DNA of 61,318 nt from an uncultured Prevotellaceae bacterium (GCA_902783625.1 CACZRN010000109.1:1-61318); one strand, 5' to 3'; positions 7,957 through 17,138 are shown, counted from the stretch's first letter. Numbers and translations: made by a program. The notes: a model not told the origin generated them from the sequence alone.

Positions 7957-9276
7957 TCATTCAATAGTTTCGATAAGCACGCCATCGTTCGACTTCATCT
8001 TCATGGTGTAGAAACCTTTCTTGTTCCATTTCAGTTTCACATTCCCTTTATTGCCGATAGCCTTCACCTTCTTGCCATTGGTTCTAAATACTATAGTCTG
8101 CGTCTTGGTATCCTCGTCGTAAGGATCGTCAGCAAGACAAATGAACAATGCCTCACCTCTGCTACCATCGCGTTTTACCATATGCCCAACCACCAAAGGC
8201 TGGTCGCCAACAGCTGAGACACCCGAGAAAGCACCTCCGTTGAATCCTCTCACCGATTTCTGGTTCACATTCTTCAGCCACTCAGTACCATCGAAGCCTA
8301 CAAAAACCGTCGAGACATTCCTGTATTTCATATAAGGCTCACCAAGGCGATGAATCTCGGCATTCACCCTCTTAAGTTTATCATACTGCTCCGTCTTATT
8401 GCCGTTCTTGTCAACCACCTGATTATGCCACCAACCCTCGGTGTAGCAAGCCCAAATGATATTCTCCGCACCGAAAGCCATCGCAGTGTACGCCTGAAAA
8501 CGGAGTTCGTTCTCACTTGTCCACACATTCTCTTTGTTAGAGTTCACCTGCAAAACTATCCACATGCTACGGTTAGTGCGACGACAAGCGTCCGATACAA
8601 TGCGCAGGTTCTCGTAGGCACGAGGCACACTGACGGCATAGAGGTAATAATCATAACAGAGATAATCGGCTGGTACATACTTGCAATATTCGTCGATATA
8701 CTCCTGATATGTCTTCGTGCCCAATTGGCTCTTCGTTTGCTCGGCGTTGTTCTCCGCCACCGATGCATAATTGGGATAAAGATTAAGATAAATCATCTTG
8801 TCAGGGAACAGCTTTTGCGCATGCTCATACACCTGCCCATAGTGGGGGAAATCGAGTGCCGAAGGCTCATCGCCGATATCTATACCCCATACAGCAGGAT
8901 GATCTTTGAATCTCCTTGCTGAACGATCGTAAGCCGTCAGAGGATTCTTCGTCTTCATCTTTCCGGCATTGCTACCGTCACCACCCCACCATCCGGGTAC
9001 CACTTTATTGAGCACCGCACCGACATTGTACTTCTGAAACAAATCGAGCAACTTATAATCGGTACGAATGCACAACATGAAGTCGATTCCGCAATCAGCA
9101 ACATCCTTCACATGAGCCTCAGTCGAGGCATAGGGCTGCAAGTGATAGGCACCGATGTTCAAACGTGAGCGATCCATTCCTCTCTTTATACTGACATCTT
9201 GCGCTGAGGCACTAAAAACCGTTGCCAGAGCAATACCGGCAACGGCAATGAGATATTTCAAATTATTAGTTCTCAT
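7957..9276 (-). CDS. Secreted TIM-barrel glycoside hydrolase-like protein
   Basis: A 439-residue protein with a Sec signal peptide (about residues 1-26, ending SASAQ). The barrel-like middle contains WGIDIGDEPSALDF, with Asp136-Glu137-Pro138 in the position of the Asn-Glu-Pro acid/base loop of clan GH-A enzymes, and a later strand ending ENIIWACYTEGWW, where Glu280 could be the nucleophile. The last 90 residues (TQTIVFRTNGKKVKAIGNKG...) look like a beta-sandwich. It resembles secreted Bacteroidales proteins annotated as beta-galactosidase-like or hypothetical. The exact GH family and substrate are not determined. It is close to the ECF sigma gene but has no clear promoter of its own. Confidence 0.6.
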   Translation of the reverse strand: MRTNNLKYLIAVAGIALATVFSASAQDVSIKRGMDRSRLNIGAYHLQPYASTEAHVKDVADCGIDFMLCIRTDYKLLDLFQKYNVGAVLNKVVPGWWGGDGSNAGKMKTKNPLTAYDRSARRFKDHPAVWGIDIGDEPSALDFPHYGQVYEHAQKLFPDKMIYLNLYPNYASVAENNAEQTKSQLGTKTYQEYIDEYCKYVPADYLCYDYYLYAVSVPRAYENLRIVSDACRRTNRSMWIVLQVNSNKENVWTSENELRFQAYTAMAFGAENIIWACYTEGWWHNQVVDKNGNKTEQYDKLKRVNAEIHRLGEPYMKYRNVSTVFVGFDGTEWLKNVNQKSVRGFNGGAFSGVSAVGDQPLVVGHMVKRDGSRGEALFICLADDPYDEDTKTQTIVFRTNGKKVKAIGNKGNVKLKWNKKGFYTMKMKSNDGVLIETIE

Positions 9277-9368
9277 AACTCATATATTTATGTTAAATAA
9301 AACAAGGTATACCAAACCTGTTCGATGCGATTATGGCTAATACTGAAGTTAATGCCGTTTCGCTCCCT

Positions 9369-9965
9369 CTACACCAGTTGTAACGCCACGTCGTGAGTCT
9401 TCGCCATTCTTCGCATATTGAGAATAGCATAACGCATGCGTCCCAATGCCGTGTTGATGCTCACACCCGTGCACTCGGCAATCTCCTTGAACGACAACTG
9501 CTGATAGTAACGCATGAACACCACCTCGCGCTGAACGGCAGGGAGCATTTCCATCATGTGGCGCACGTCGCTATAAATCTGGTTGTTCACGAAGTCCTGC
9601 TCGATAAACGTGTCGAGCTCTTCGTCGCCAGCAAAACGCGAGAGGTCGCCATTGTCACTGGCATCGACAACCTTCTCCGAGCGCTGCTCACGATACCAAT
9701 CCATTATCACATTGTGACTAATCTTCATCAGCCAAGCCGCAAACTTGCCTGAAGGCACATAACGACCCTGCTGAAGGCGGGTAATCACTTTCACGAAAGT
9801 CTCTTGGAATATATCTTCAGCCACATCACGATCCTTCACAACGAAGATGATGTAGGAGAAAAGACGTGACTGATTGCGCGATAATAACAAGTCAAACGCG
9901 CGATTGTTCCCATCGATGTAAAGCATTGCCAACTGCTCGTCGGTAAGCTTAGTCAAATCATTCAT
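9369..9965 (-). CDS. RNA polymerase sigma factor, ECF type
   Basis: A 198-residue sigma-70-family protein. Region 2 is recognisable in SYIIFVVKDRDVAEDIFQET with the following AWLMKISHNVIMDWYRE, and region 4 in LPAVQREVVFMRYYQQLSFKEIAECTGVSINTALGRMRYAI, a helix-turn-helix. The linker has an acidic insertion (DASDNGDLSRFAGDEEL). No anti-sigma factor is adjacent, unlike the FecI/FecR pairs that usually serve Bacteroidales SusCD loci, so it is more likely a free-standing regulator of the conserved Bacteroidales type. A consensus promoter lies about 100 bp upstream. Confidence 0.88.
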   Translation of the reverse strand: MNDLTKLTDEQLAMLYIDGNNRAFDLLLSRNQSRLFSYIIFVVKDRDVAEDIFQETFVKVITRLQQGRYVPSGKFAAWLMKISHNVIMDWYREQRSEKVVDASDNGDLSRFAGDEELDTFIEQDFVNNQIYSDVRHMMEMLPAVQREVVFMRYYQQLSFKEIAECTGVSINTALGRMRYAILNMRRMAKTHDVALQLV

Positions 9966-10062
9966 TTTCTTAAATCATTTTGTTCTTTAAGTAAATGTTT
10001 TCTCGATAGGCAATTCCTCTTTTTTTGTTTAAAATTTACGTTAATAATGCTATTATCGGTGA

Positions 10063-10094
10063 CAAAAGTATATATTTTTATTTTTACAACCAAA
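10063..10094 (-). promoter_or_regulatory. Promoter of the ECF sigma gene
   Basis: On the minus strand TTTG (10094-10091), 20-bp spacer, TACTTTTG (10070-10063), an exact consensus match. The predicted leader is close to 100 nt. Confidence 0.75.
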
Positions 10095-10256
10095 TTTTTT
10101 TAAAGAAATTTAAACTTTCGTCGTTCTTCGAGCATGCTTGAAAGTGCCAATCAGAGCAAGCATTTCAGTTGTTATCGACTGAATTAAAAGCAGTTAGCGA
10201 TGCAACGAGGCGAGGCAGGAGCACATTTCTTTTAAATGCAATTCAGGTTAACTTCA

Positions 10257-10295
10257 TTAAAGTACTCGTTAAGTCGCATTAAAGTGCCTTTTTAT
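10257..10295. repeat. Array A of 22-bp-spaced palindromes (two degenerate units)
   Basis: TTAAAGTACTCGTTAA centred near 10265 and TTAAAGTGCCTTTTTA centred near 10287. A third, weaker TTAA...TTAA dyad lies about 22 bp further upstream. The array sits between the divergent ECF sigma and GH3 genes, ending about 22 bp before the GH3 promoter. The stretch 10095-10256 holds nothing else I can identify. Confidence 0.55.
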
Positions 10296-10317
10296 TCAAC
10301 AAAACATGGTGTGTTGT

Positions 10318-10349
10318 TTTGGTCGGTTGAAAGGTTTTTACTAATTTTG
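10318..10349 (+). promoter_or_regulatory. Promoter of the GH3-GH43 operon
   Basis: TTTG (10318-10321), 20-bp spacer, TAATTTTG (10342-10349). It fixes the GH3 start at 10376, because the upstream in-frame ATG begins at the last base of the -7 element. Confidence 0.85.
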
Positions 10350-10375
10350 TGGAAACATTAACTGAAAATACAAAG

Positions 10376-12604
10376 ATGAAAAAGACATGTTTATTTCTTT
10401 CGGCAGTATTGATTGGCGTGGGCATGATGGTTTCGTGCAAGTTGGGAAACGGGCAGCCAGCATACAAAAATCCTGAACTGAGCGTTGATAAGCGAGTGAA
10501 CGACCTGATAAAACGTATGACACTCGACGAGAAGATACTGCAACTGAACCAATATTCGGCGGGTAAAATAGACAACCCGAACAACATCAACGAGATAACG
10601 AAGCAACTGCCTCCAGGCATCGGCTCGGTGATTTATCACAATGAGGATCCCACATTACGAAACACGTTGCAACGAAAAGCGATGGAGGAAACACGCCTAG
10701 GCATTCCCATCATTTTCGCATACGACGTGATACATGGTTTCCGCACAACATTCCCCATCCCTTTGGCACAAGCAGCATCGTGGAACACCGACTTGGTCAC
10801 TGAGGCTTGCTCGATAGCTGCACGCGAGGCATGGCTGGCGGGCATCGATTGGGTATTCTCACCGATGATCGACATTGCGCGCGACGGGCGTTGGGGACGC
10901 ATTGCTGAAGGATATGGAGAAGACCCGTACACAACGGCACGCTTTGCTGTTGCAGCAGTGAAAGGATATCAGGGCGACGACATGAAGAAAGAGGGCAAAG
11001 TGGTGGCAACGCTGAAGCATTATGCCGGCTACGGTGCATGCGACGGCGGACGCGACTACGGATATACTGAGGTGTCGAGGCAGACGCTTTGGGACACCTA
11101 CCTCCCACCCTACGAGGCAGCGGTAAAGGCTGGAGCGACAACAGTAATGAGCGCATTCACAAACCTCTCAGGCACGCCCGTCACCATGAGTCATTACATG
11201 CTTACAGAGATTCTCAAGGAGAAATGGGAGCACAAAGGATATGTTGTATCTGACTGGGGTGCCATCGGACAACTGATAGCACAAGGTGCAGCTGCCGACA
11301 GCATTGATGCTGCACAGAAGGCATTCGATGCAGGATTGGAGATGGATATGTGTTCTGATTGCTATGGGAAATTCCTGAAAAAACTTGTTGAGGAAAAGAA
11401 AATCTCTGAAAAGAAAATCGACGAGGCGGTGAAGAGAATCCTTAGGGTGAAATTCGAGAAAGGACTTTTCGAGAATCCGTATATCCCTGAAACCACCGAA
11501 GAGGAGCGGTTCCTGCTTCCAGAGAGCAAGGCTTTGGCTGAGAAGTTGGCGGAGGAAGTAATAGTATTGCTCAAAAACAAGAACGACATACTGCCACTAA
11601 AGCAGAAAAACATTGCCATCGTAGGGCCTATGGTGAAGAACGACTACGATGTACTCGGGTGTTGGAAAGCACATGGAATGCCCGAAAATGTGGAAACGAT
11701 ATGGCAAGGACTTGAGAAGGAGTTTGCAGGCAAAGCCACCCTCAACTATTCGCGTGGCTGTCTGATCGACACTGTGCCACCGATGTGGAGGGTTGAAGGC
11801 TACAATAACGAATATGCAGAGGCAGTAAGCATGGCTCGACGGTCGGACGTAGTAGTGCTTTTCCTCGGCGAGAGTAAGTGGTTCACTGGAGAGGATGCTA
11901 TTCGTTCAACAATAGCATTGCCGCAGATGCAAATAGGATTATTGAAGGAACTTCACAAGACGGGTAAACCGATAGTGCTTGTGCTTGCCAGTGGAAGAGC
12001 AGTTGAACTTGGGCCACTTGAGCCGATGTGCGACGCAATAGTGGAGATGTGGCATCCTGGCATCTGCGCAGGAAGTCCTATCGCGGGAGTGCTCTCTGGA
12101 AGGGTAAATCCTTCGGGAAAGCTGCCACTGACATTCCCTTACAGCAGCGGGCAGATGCCAATCTACTATAATCAGCGTGCTGGTGCACGACCAGCACAGG
12201 GTAAGTATGAGGATATACCTACTACCCCACTCTTCGAATTCGGACATGGGCTCAGTTATTCAACATTCGAATACAGCGATCTCCGTGCCTCGACAACAAC
12301 GATGAAGCGCGATGGCAAACTGACTGTCGAGGTTGATGTTACCAATAGCAGTGACCGCGACGGTGCCGAGGTGGTGCATTGGTACGTAACCGATCAGGTA
12401 TGCAAAATCACACGTCCGACAAAGGAATTGCGATTCTTCGAAAAGAGAATGCTGAAAGCTGGTGAAAAGCAGACTTTCAAATTCGAGATAGAACCACTCA
12501 GAGACCTCGGATTCATCGACAGCGACGGAAATCACTTCGTTGAAAGTGGAGAATACATCATCCGAGTGAAAGACAAAGAATTGAAAATAAACGTTGAAGA
12601 CTGA
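10376..12604 (+). CDS. GH3 beta-glucosidase/beta-xylosidase lipoprotein
   Basis: A 742-residue exported lipoprotein: signal MKKTCLFLSAVLIGVGMMV followed by a SC lipobox. The GH3 TIM barrel shows KRMTLDEKILQ, a GRWGRIAEGYGEDPY loop and the KHYAGYG pair; the nucleophile is Asp293 in VVSDWGA. The second domain carries VLLKNKNDILPL and GESKWFTGEDAIRS, where an acid/base Glu is expected, and a C-terminal fibronectin-III-like domain (LTVEVDVTNSSDRDGAEVV) is complete. It would remove non-reducing beta-linked glucose or xylose from oligosaccharides in the periplasm. The GH43 gene follows by 58 bp in the same operon, which makes xylo-oligosaccharides a reasonable substrate, though this is inference. 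Confidence 0.9.
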   Translation: MKKTCLFLSAVLIGVGMMVSCKLGNGQPAYKNPELSVDKRVNDLIKRMTLDEKILQLNQYSAGKIDNPNNINEITKQLPPGIGSVIYHNEDPTLRNTLQRKAMEETRLGIPIIFAYDVIHGFRTTFPIPLAQAASWNTDLVTEACSIAAREAWLAGIDWVFSPMIDIARDGRWGRIAEGYGEDPYTTARFAVAAVKGYQGDDMKKEGKVVATLKHYAGYGACDGGRDYGYTEVSRQTLWDTYLPPYEAAVKAGATTVMSAFTNLSGTPVTMSHYMLTEILKEKWEHKGYVVSDWGAIGQLIAQGAAADSIDAAQKAFDAGLEMDMCSDCYGKFLKKLVEEKKISEKKIDEAVKRILRVKFEKGLFENPYIPETTEEERFLLPESKALAEKLAEEVIVLLKNKNDILPLKQKNIAIVGPMVKNDYDVLGCWKAHGMPENVETIWQGLEKEFAGKATLNYSRGCLIDTVPPMWRVEGYNNEYAEAVSMARRSDVVVLFLGESKWFTGEDAIRSTIALPQMQIGLLKELHKTGKPIVLVLASGRAVELGPLEPMCDAIVEMWHPGICAGSPIAGVLSGRVNPSGKLPLTFPYSSGQMPIYYNQRAGARPAQGKYEDIPTTPLFEFGHGLSYSTFEYSDLRASTTTMKRDGKLTVEVDVTNSSDRDGAEVVHWYVTDQVCKITRPTKELRFFEKRMLKAGEKQTFKFEIEPLRDLGFIDSDGNHFVESGEYIIRVKDKELKINVED

Positions 12605-12662
12605 TTGCCGGCGACGTAAGCAATCCACTTCAATAAAAAACCAAAAAAGCAATCCTCTCAAT

Positions 12663-14216
12663 ATGGACAAGAAAAGTATCACTTTTTCAATCATAGCATT
12701 GTTGGCATTCATCTCGCTTGATGCCTCCTCACAACTTCGGAATCCTGTCATCGGAGGATTTCATCCCGATCCGAGCGTATGTCGCGTGGGAAGCGATTTC
12801 TATCTGGTCAACTCGTCATTTCAGTATTTCCCAGGAGTACCCATCTATCATTCCAAAGACTTGATAAACTGGCAACAGATAGGCAATGTGCTCGATCGCG
12901 AAAGCCAACTGCCGTTGGAGGGAGCATCGTCGGGAGGGGGAATCTTTGCTCCGACAATACGCTATCACAACGGGGTGTACTATATGATTACCACCAACGT
13001 GAGTCATGGTTGGAATTTCATGGTGACGGCAACCAACCCCCGCGGCCCTTGGAGCGAGCCGATATGGCTGAAACAGGCTGGGATAGACCCCTCGCTATTG
13101 TTCGACGACGGCAAGTGCTACATGGTATCGAATCCCGACGGGGTGATAACGCTCTGCGAGATAAACCCTGCTACCGGTGAGCAAATCACTCCCAGTCGTG
13201 AGCTATGGCGAGGCACAGGAGGCAGATACCCCGAAGGGCCACACATATACAAGAAAGACGGATGGTACTACCTGCTCATCAGTGAGGGTGGTACCGAATT
13301 GCCCCACATGCTGACAATTGCCCGTAGCCACGAAATCTACGGACCATACGAGACTAACCCCCAGAACCCGATACTTACCAACTGCAGACGTGAAGGACAG
13401 TATAGCCAGATTCAGGGCACCGGTCACGGCGATTTTGTCGAGGCAGAGGACGGAAGTTGGTGGATAGTATTCCTCGGCTACCGACGCTTCGGAGGCGACT
13501 ATCATCATCTGGGACGCGAGACTTGTTTAGCTCCCGTTGAATGGAACGAAGATGGGTGGCCAATAATTAATGGCGGCAAACCCATAGAAAACACAATCGA
13601 TGCGAAACTGCTGCCCACCGTTGAAATGCCAGGGCCCAAAAGCCATACCACATTTGAGACAAGCAGGATGGCACCAGAGTGGGTATTCATACAGAACCCT
13701 ATCACAAGCAACTATCAATTCTTCAACAATCGACTTCGCCTCATTCCACACGGAACATTGTCGGAAAACAAGCAACCAACATTCATCGGACGGCGGCAGG
13801 AAAGTGAGAAAATATGCGTGGAGACAGAACTCGACGCAGCAGACATCGGCAATGGATGCGAGGCAGGATTATCAGTTTTCCAAAACGAGAACGGACATTA
13901 TGAGATTGCAGCAATAAGACAAATGGATAGCGAGATGGAAGTGGTGATGAAATATAAGGTAAGAAGCCTTTCGGGGATAACTACAGTCAAAGCCGGACAA
14001 AACGATAAGATAAGGCTTCGTATAACCAGCGACGGCAACAATTACCACTTCAAATACTCACTAAACGGTGGCGAATTCATCACCCTTGCCGAGCATAGTT
14101 GCTTACTTTTGAGCAGCGAAGTGGTTGGCGGATTCACAGGAGTAACCATCGGATTATACGCCGAAGGCAACAACTCCGCCGACTTCACCTATTTCGATTA
14201 CAAGGAAACCGACTAA
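12663..14216 (+). CDS. Secreted GH43 beta-xylosidase/arabinofuranosidase
   Basis: A 517-residue protein with a signal peptide starting MDKKSITFSIIALLAFISL. The five-bladed propeller shows NPVIGGFHPDPSVCR (catalytic base Asp36), AGIDPSLLFDDGKCYMV (second Asp) and GRYPEGPHIYKKDGWYY (acid Glu). The C-terminal 190 residues form a concanavalin-like beta-sandwich of the type appended to GH43 xylosidases (FIGRRQESEKICVETELDA...). It should release xylose or arabinose from hemicellulose fragments. Start 12663 is preferred over an in-frame ATG at 12594 because it begins the signal peptide and does not overlap GH3. It is second in the GH3 operon. Confidence 0.88.
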   Translation: MDKKSITFSIIALLAFISLDASSQLRNPVIGGFHPDPSVCRVGSDFYLVNSSFQYFPGVPIYHSKDLINWQQIGNVLDRESQLPLEGASSGGGIFAPTIRYHNGVYYMITTNVSHGWNFMVTATNPRGPWSEPIWLKQAGIDPSLLFDDGKCYMVSNPDGVITLCEINPATGEQITPSRELWRGTGGRYPEGPHIYKKDGWYYLLISEGGTELPHMLTIARSHEIYGPYETNPQNPILTNCRREGQYSQIQGTGHGDFVEAEDGSWWIVFLGYRRFGGDYHHLGRETCLAPVEWNEDGWPIINGGKPIENTIDAKLLPTVEMPGPKSHTTFETSRMAPEWVFIQNPITSNYQFFNNRLRLIPHGTLSENKQPTFIGRRQESEKICVETELDAADIGNGCEAGLSVFQNENGHYEIAAIRQMDSEMEVVMKYKVRSLSGITTVKAGQNDKIRLRITSDGNNYHFKYSLNGGEFITLAEHSCLLLSSEVVGGFTGVTIGLYAEGNNSADFTYFDYKETD

Positions 14217-14247
14217 CTATTTTCAGTAGAGATTATAGTATATAAAA

Positions 14248-14330
14248 AATTTTGCTAGCAAAATTCTTAATAAAGAGCCTCTTTATTGCCATTAAAGTGC
14301 CCATTTAATTGAAATTTCGCTAGCAAAATT
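14248..14330. repeat. Array B: four palindromes with 22-bp spacing, bounded by GCTAGC dyads
   Basis: In order: AATTTTGCTAGCAAAATT (centre 14256.5), TAAAGAGCCTCTTTA (14278), ATTAAAGTGCCCATTTAAT (14300) and a GCTAGC dyad with AATTTC/CAAAATT arms (14321.5). Spacing is 21.5-22 bp throughout. The array lies between convergent genes. It has the same layout as array C at 22935-23017, with the same outer palindromes but altered inner ones. Confidence 0.85.
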
Positions 14331-14404
14331 TTTTGTAGAAGATTACGCATATCTTTTTATCTTTTGTTCATTGCATACCTAATCAATGCATTTATCCATA
14401 AAAA

Positions 14405-14515
14405 ATGTCCACTGTCAAAAGACAATGGACATGTATAATGTTTCAATAAGGGATAATCTTTAATGTTATTGTTACAGATGTATTTATCTAAACTGCTATT
14501 AATGTTGCAAAGATA
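14405..14515 (-). ncRNA. Candidate small RNA or 3' UTR RNA downstream of the large GH43 gene
   Basis: On the minus strand a -7-like TATCTTTG (14515-14508) is followed about 80 nt later by a 12-bp hairpin (14432-14405, one G-T mismatch, AAAA loop) and a T run, which would give an RNA of roughly 100 nt. The -33 element is weak, so this could instead simply be the 3' end of the GH43 mRNA. The hairpin itself is a convincing rho-independent terminator. Confidence 0.35.
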
Positions 14516-14543
14516 GCACTTCTTATCAACCCCTGTAGCAATC

Positions 14544-17138
14544 TCATCGTACTACTTTGCGTGTTTTGCCGTCGGATGTGACGATGTATATGCCATGAGG
14601 CAGATTGTCTGCCGTCGACACCTCCTGCCCGCCGAGATTATAATAGCGTGGCGATGATGCCCCTGTTGCGCTGCCATCATGGAGCACAGGCGCAATGCCC
14701 GTCTCCTCTTTTGCCTTAGGGGTGACTACGAAGTTGTCGAACCTCACGCTGGAGTCGTGGGCACGCAGACCGGCACGCCCGGTGATAAAGGGTTTAGTGT
14801 CGGTGTAGTTAATGAGCGGCTTATCCATATCGTCGAGATAGCAGCGGATGGTGGCTCCCTCGACCTCTACCTTCATGTGATGCGTCTCATTGGGCGATAC
14901 TGTCTTGCTTGCAGATGCAAGTGTCTGCCAACTATAGTTCTGTTTGCCGAGAGCGACAGATGTAGTGCCCGCCAGGAAGAAATATCCTTGTAGGAAATCG
15001 GTGCCGAGCACGGGGTTGTCGTCGGCTCCGCCAGTGGAGGCATTGGTAGTGCGGACTAGCAGACCGGCATTCATGGCACCGGTCGGATATGATATGTCGC
15101 ACTCCACGGTGTAGTCGGTCAGATGAATATCATCGAAACCACCCATCAGCATCTTGCCATATTTGCCCGTCGACTCAAGCCAGCCGTCGACAATAGTCCA
15201 ATTGCCTTCTTTATAGCCCCACTCCGGGCTGAACCAGTTTTCGAAATCATCAGACATGACATGCGGATTTTTCACACCGCGCTTAATATTAAATTCATAA
15301 ACGTACATCGCACCGTCGATATCCTCGAACGTCAGCTGATGGTGTCCCGCAGGCATCGGGACATCTTTAATCGTAAATGTCCTTGCTGATCTTGCAACTG
15401 GCAACTCCACATTGTCGGCCACGGGCTCGCCGTCGATAAGTACACGGATATGCATCAACTTTGTAGCACGATAACGCAGTCCGATGTTGTAGACGTTATC
15501 ACGCTGCACATTGACATTATACTTCATTACGCTACCCGCATCGCACTTCATATACGTTGTCACTCCCGAAGAACTGAACGAGATGGTAGCCACTTCTACA
15601 TCGTCGCTCTTCTCCACACAAAGATTTGGAGCAATAATACCTGGTACCGGCAGACTGACATCTAAGATAGCATTGCCGTCGACATAAGGGCTGATGGCTA
15701 TATATCCGAAATCGGCGGCACAAGATTGGGTGACATAACCTATCTGTCCGCTTGCTGTTGATATCGTAAGTTGAGTCTTGCGCATGCCATCGATATAAAG
15801 TCGTGCAGTAGCTCCACTCTTCTCTACGCGGATAGCATGCCAACACTCTGGTGCGAAATCGCTGGGAAGGGCATACGACTCGGTTGTCTTCAAAGAACCA
15901 TCCGCATAGACATTGACGACAAACTTCTTGTCGGCGACATTGACAAGTGCCTCGCAGTAGTTGTCGGCATCTTGATAAGAGAAGATTGCCCCACACGCGC
16001 CTTCCTCGCTCACCGCCTTCAGCGTAAACTCAGCCGTGTAGCTGTCGTAAGAACACGGATTGAATATTGCTGTATGAGCACCGCCTTCAATAACTGTTTG
16101 ACTCAGATGATCTTCGTCGACTATAGTCCACTCACCACCATCGGCAACCATTGTCCACTCGTCGCCAATCGCAGTGCGCTCGAAATAGTCGTTGGTAGCG
16201 ACAAGGGGACGATCCTGTTCCCAATCGGTAGGACCAGTCATCATCAGTTTGTCACCATTCCATCCTATACGCTCAAAGTTCAACAGTCGACGCGACTTAT
16301 TGTCCTGCAGGTTATGATAGCAGAAGAAATAGGTGTCGAGATCAGGCCCAACGAAAGCCGTACCATGTCCCAAAGCCTTATGAGTGGGTGTCTCCGTGTC
16401 GATAAGTATCGGATTCTGATCACTCTGTGGATGGAACCCTGACAGCGGTCCGCTATTACTGACAGCATAATCGATGCGATATCCATTGGTCCACACATGG
16501 TTGCCGGTGTAGAGCAGATAGTACAACCCATTGCGTTTGAACACACATGGTCCTTCAGTCCATTGTCCCGACATGCAGCAACCCAAGTCGACATCGTTAC
16601 CGAAAGAGAGATGGGTAGGCATGTCGCATCCTCGTATGCCACCATTGTTGGCGTGATAGAAATACCACTTGCCATCATCGTCGACAAACATCGAGCCATC
16701 GATGTCGCGCCCCAAGTTGCCCGTTTTATGTACGAATGGCCCTAGCGGACTGTCACTTGTCAGCAGGTAGTGACCACTGCCACGGGGCGATGTACACATA
16801 TAGAACTTGCCATTCCAATAAATCACCTCAGGAGCATAAGCAACTGCAGTTGTCTCATCAGTGCCGCAGATATACGATGACGACCATTCCATCAAATCCT
16901 TCGACCGCCAACAGTAGATATTCCTATCGCCGGCACTGACGTAGAGATAATAGTATCCCCTGTATTTCATTATGTACGGATCGCCAAGGCTTCTGTTCTC
17001 AAGACCAGGCAACACCATCGGGTTTGTCCATCCCTGTGCCATGACACACGACGGAGCACATGACAGGAGTAAGAAAAGCAAAACAGCAACTGTTTTCTTC
17101 ACTCGCTGTAAAATTTCCATGCTGGCAATAAAGTCCAT
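14544..17138 (-). CDS. Large secreted GH43-like protein with concanavalin-type domains and a C-terminal sorting-like tail
   Basis: An 864-residue exported protein; an internal start at MEILQRVKK (17120) would give a tidier signal peptide. Residues 35-320 form a GH43-type propeller: ENRSLGDPYIMKYRGYYY (base Asp), GRDIDGSMFVDDDGKWYF and GQWTEGPCVFKRNGLYYLLY (acid Glu). It is followed by two concanavalin-like sandwiches (WTIVDEDHLSQTV..., NWTIVDGWLESTG...) separated by a carbohydrate-binding-like beta domain (MKCDAGSVMKYNVNVQRD). The last 35 residues (RYYNLGGQEVST...GIYIVTSDGK) resemble the C-terminal tails of exported Prevotella proteins, possibly type IX secretion signals. Its promoter lies inside a copy of the family-2 repeat. 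Target glycan unknown, probably arabinan or xylan-like. Confidence 0.78.
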   Translation of the reverse strand: MDFIASMEILQRVKKTVAVLLFLLLSCAPSCVMAQGWTNPMVLPGLENRSLGDPYIMKYRGYYYLYVSAGDRNIYCWRSKDLMEWSSSYICGTDETTAVAYAPEVIYWNGKFYMCTSPRGSGHYLLTSDSPLGPFVHKTGNLGRDIDGSMFVDDDGKWYFYHANNGGIRGCDMPTHLSFGNDVDLGCCMSGQWTEGPCVFKRNGLYYLLYTGNHVWTNGYRIDYAVSNSGPLSGFHPQSDQNPILIDTETPTHKALGHGTAFVGPDLDTYFFCYHNLQDNKSRRLLNFERIGWNGDKLMMTGPTDWEQDRPLVATNDYFERTAIGDEWTMVADGGEWTIVDEDHLSQTVIEGGAHTAIFNPCSYDSYTAEFTLKAVSEEGACGAIFSYQDADNYCEALVNVADKKFVVNVYADGSLKTTESYALPSDFAPECWHAIRVEKSGATARLYIDGMRKTQLTISTASGQIGYVTQSCAADFGYIAISPYVDGNAILDVSLPVPGIIAPNLCVEKSDDVEVATISFSSSGVTTYMKCDAGSVMKYNVNVQRDNVYNIGLRYRATKLMHIRVLIDGEPVADNVELPVARSARTFTIKDVPMPAGHHQLTFEDIDGAMYVYEFNIKRGVKNPHVMSDDFENWFSPEWGYKEGNWTIVDGWLESTGKYGKMLMGGFDDIHLTDYTVECDISYPTGAMNAGLLVRTTNASTGGADDNPVLGTDFLQGYFFLAGTTSVALGKQNYSWQTLASASKTVSPNETHHMKVEVEGATIRCYLDDMDKPLINYTDTKPFITGRAGLRAHDSSVRFDNFVVTPKAKEETGIAPVLHDGSATGASSPRYYNLGGQEVSTADNLPHGIYIVTSDGKTRKVVR

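Noticed and set aside
10349..10375. Upstream start for the GH3 gene at 10349
   Set aside because: That ATG begins on the last base of the -7 element, so it would not be in the mRNA; the lipoprotein signal begins at 10376.
12594..12662. Upstream start for the GH43 gene at 12594
   Set aside because: It would overlap GH3 and add a basic stretch in front of the signal peptide that begins at 12663.
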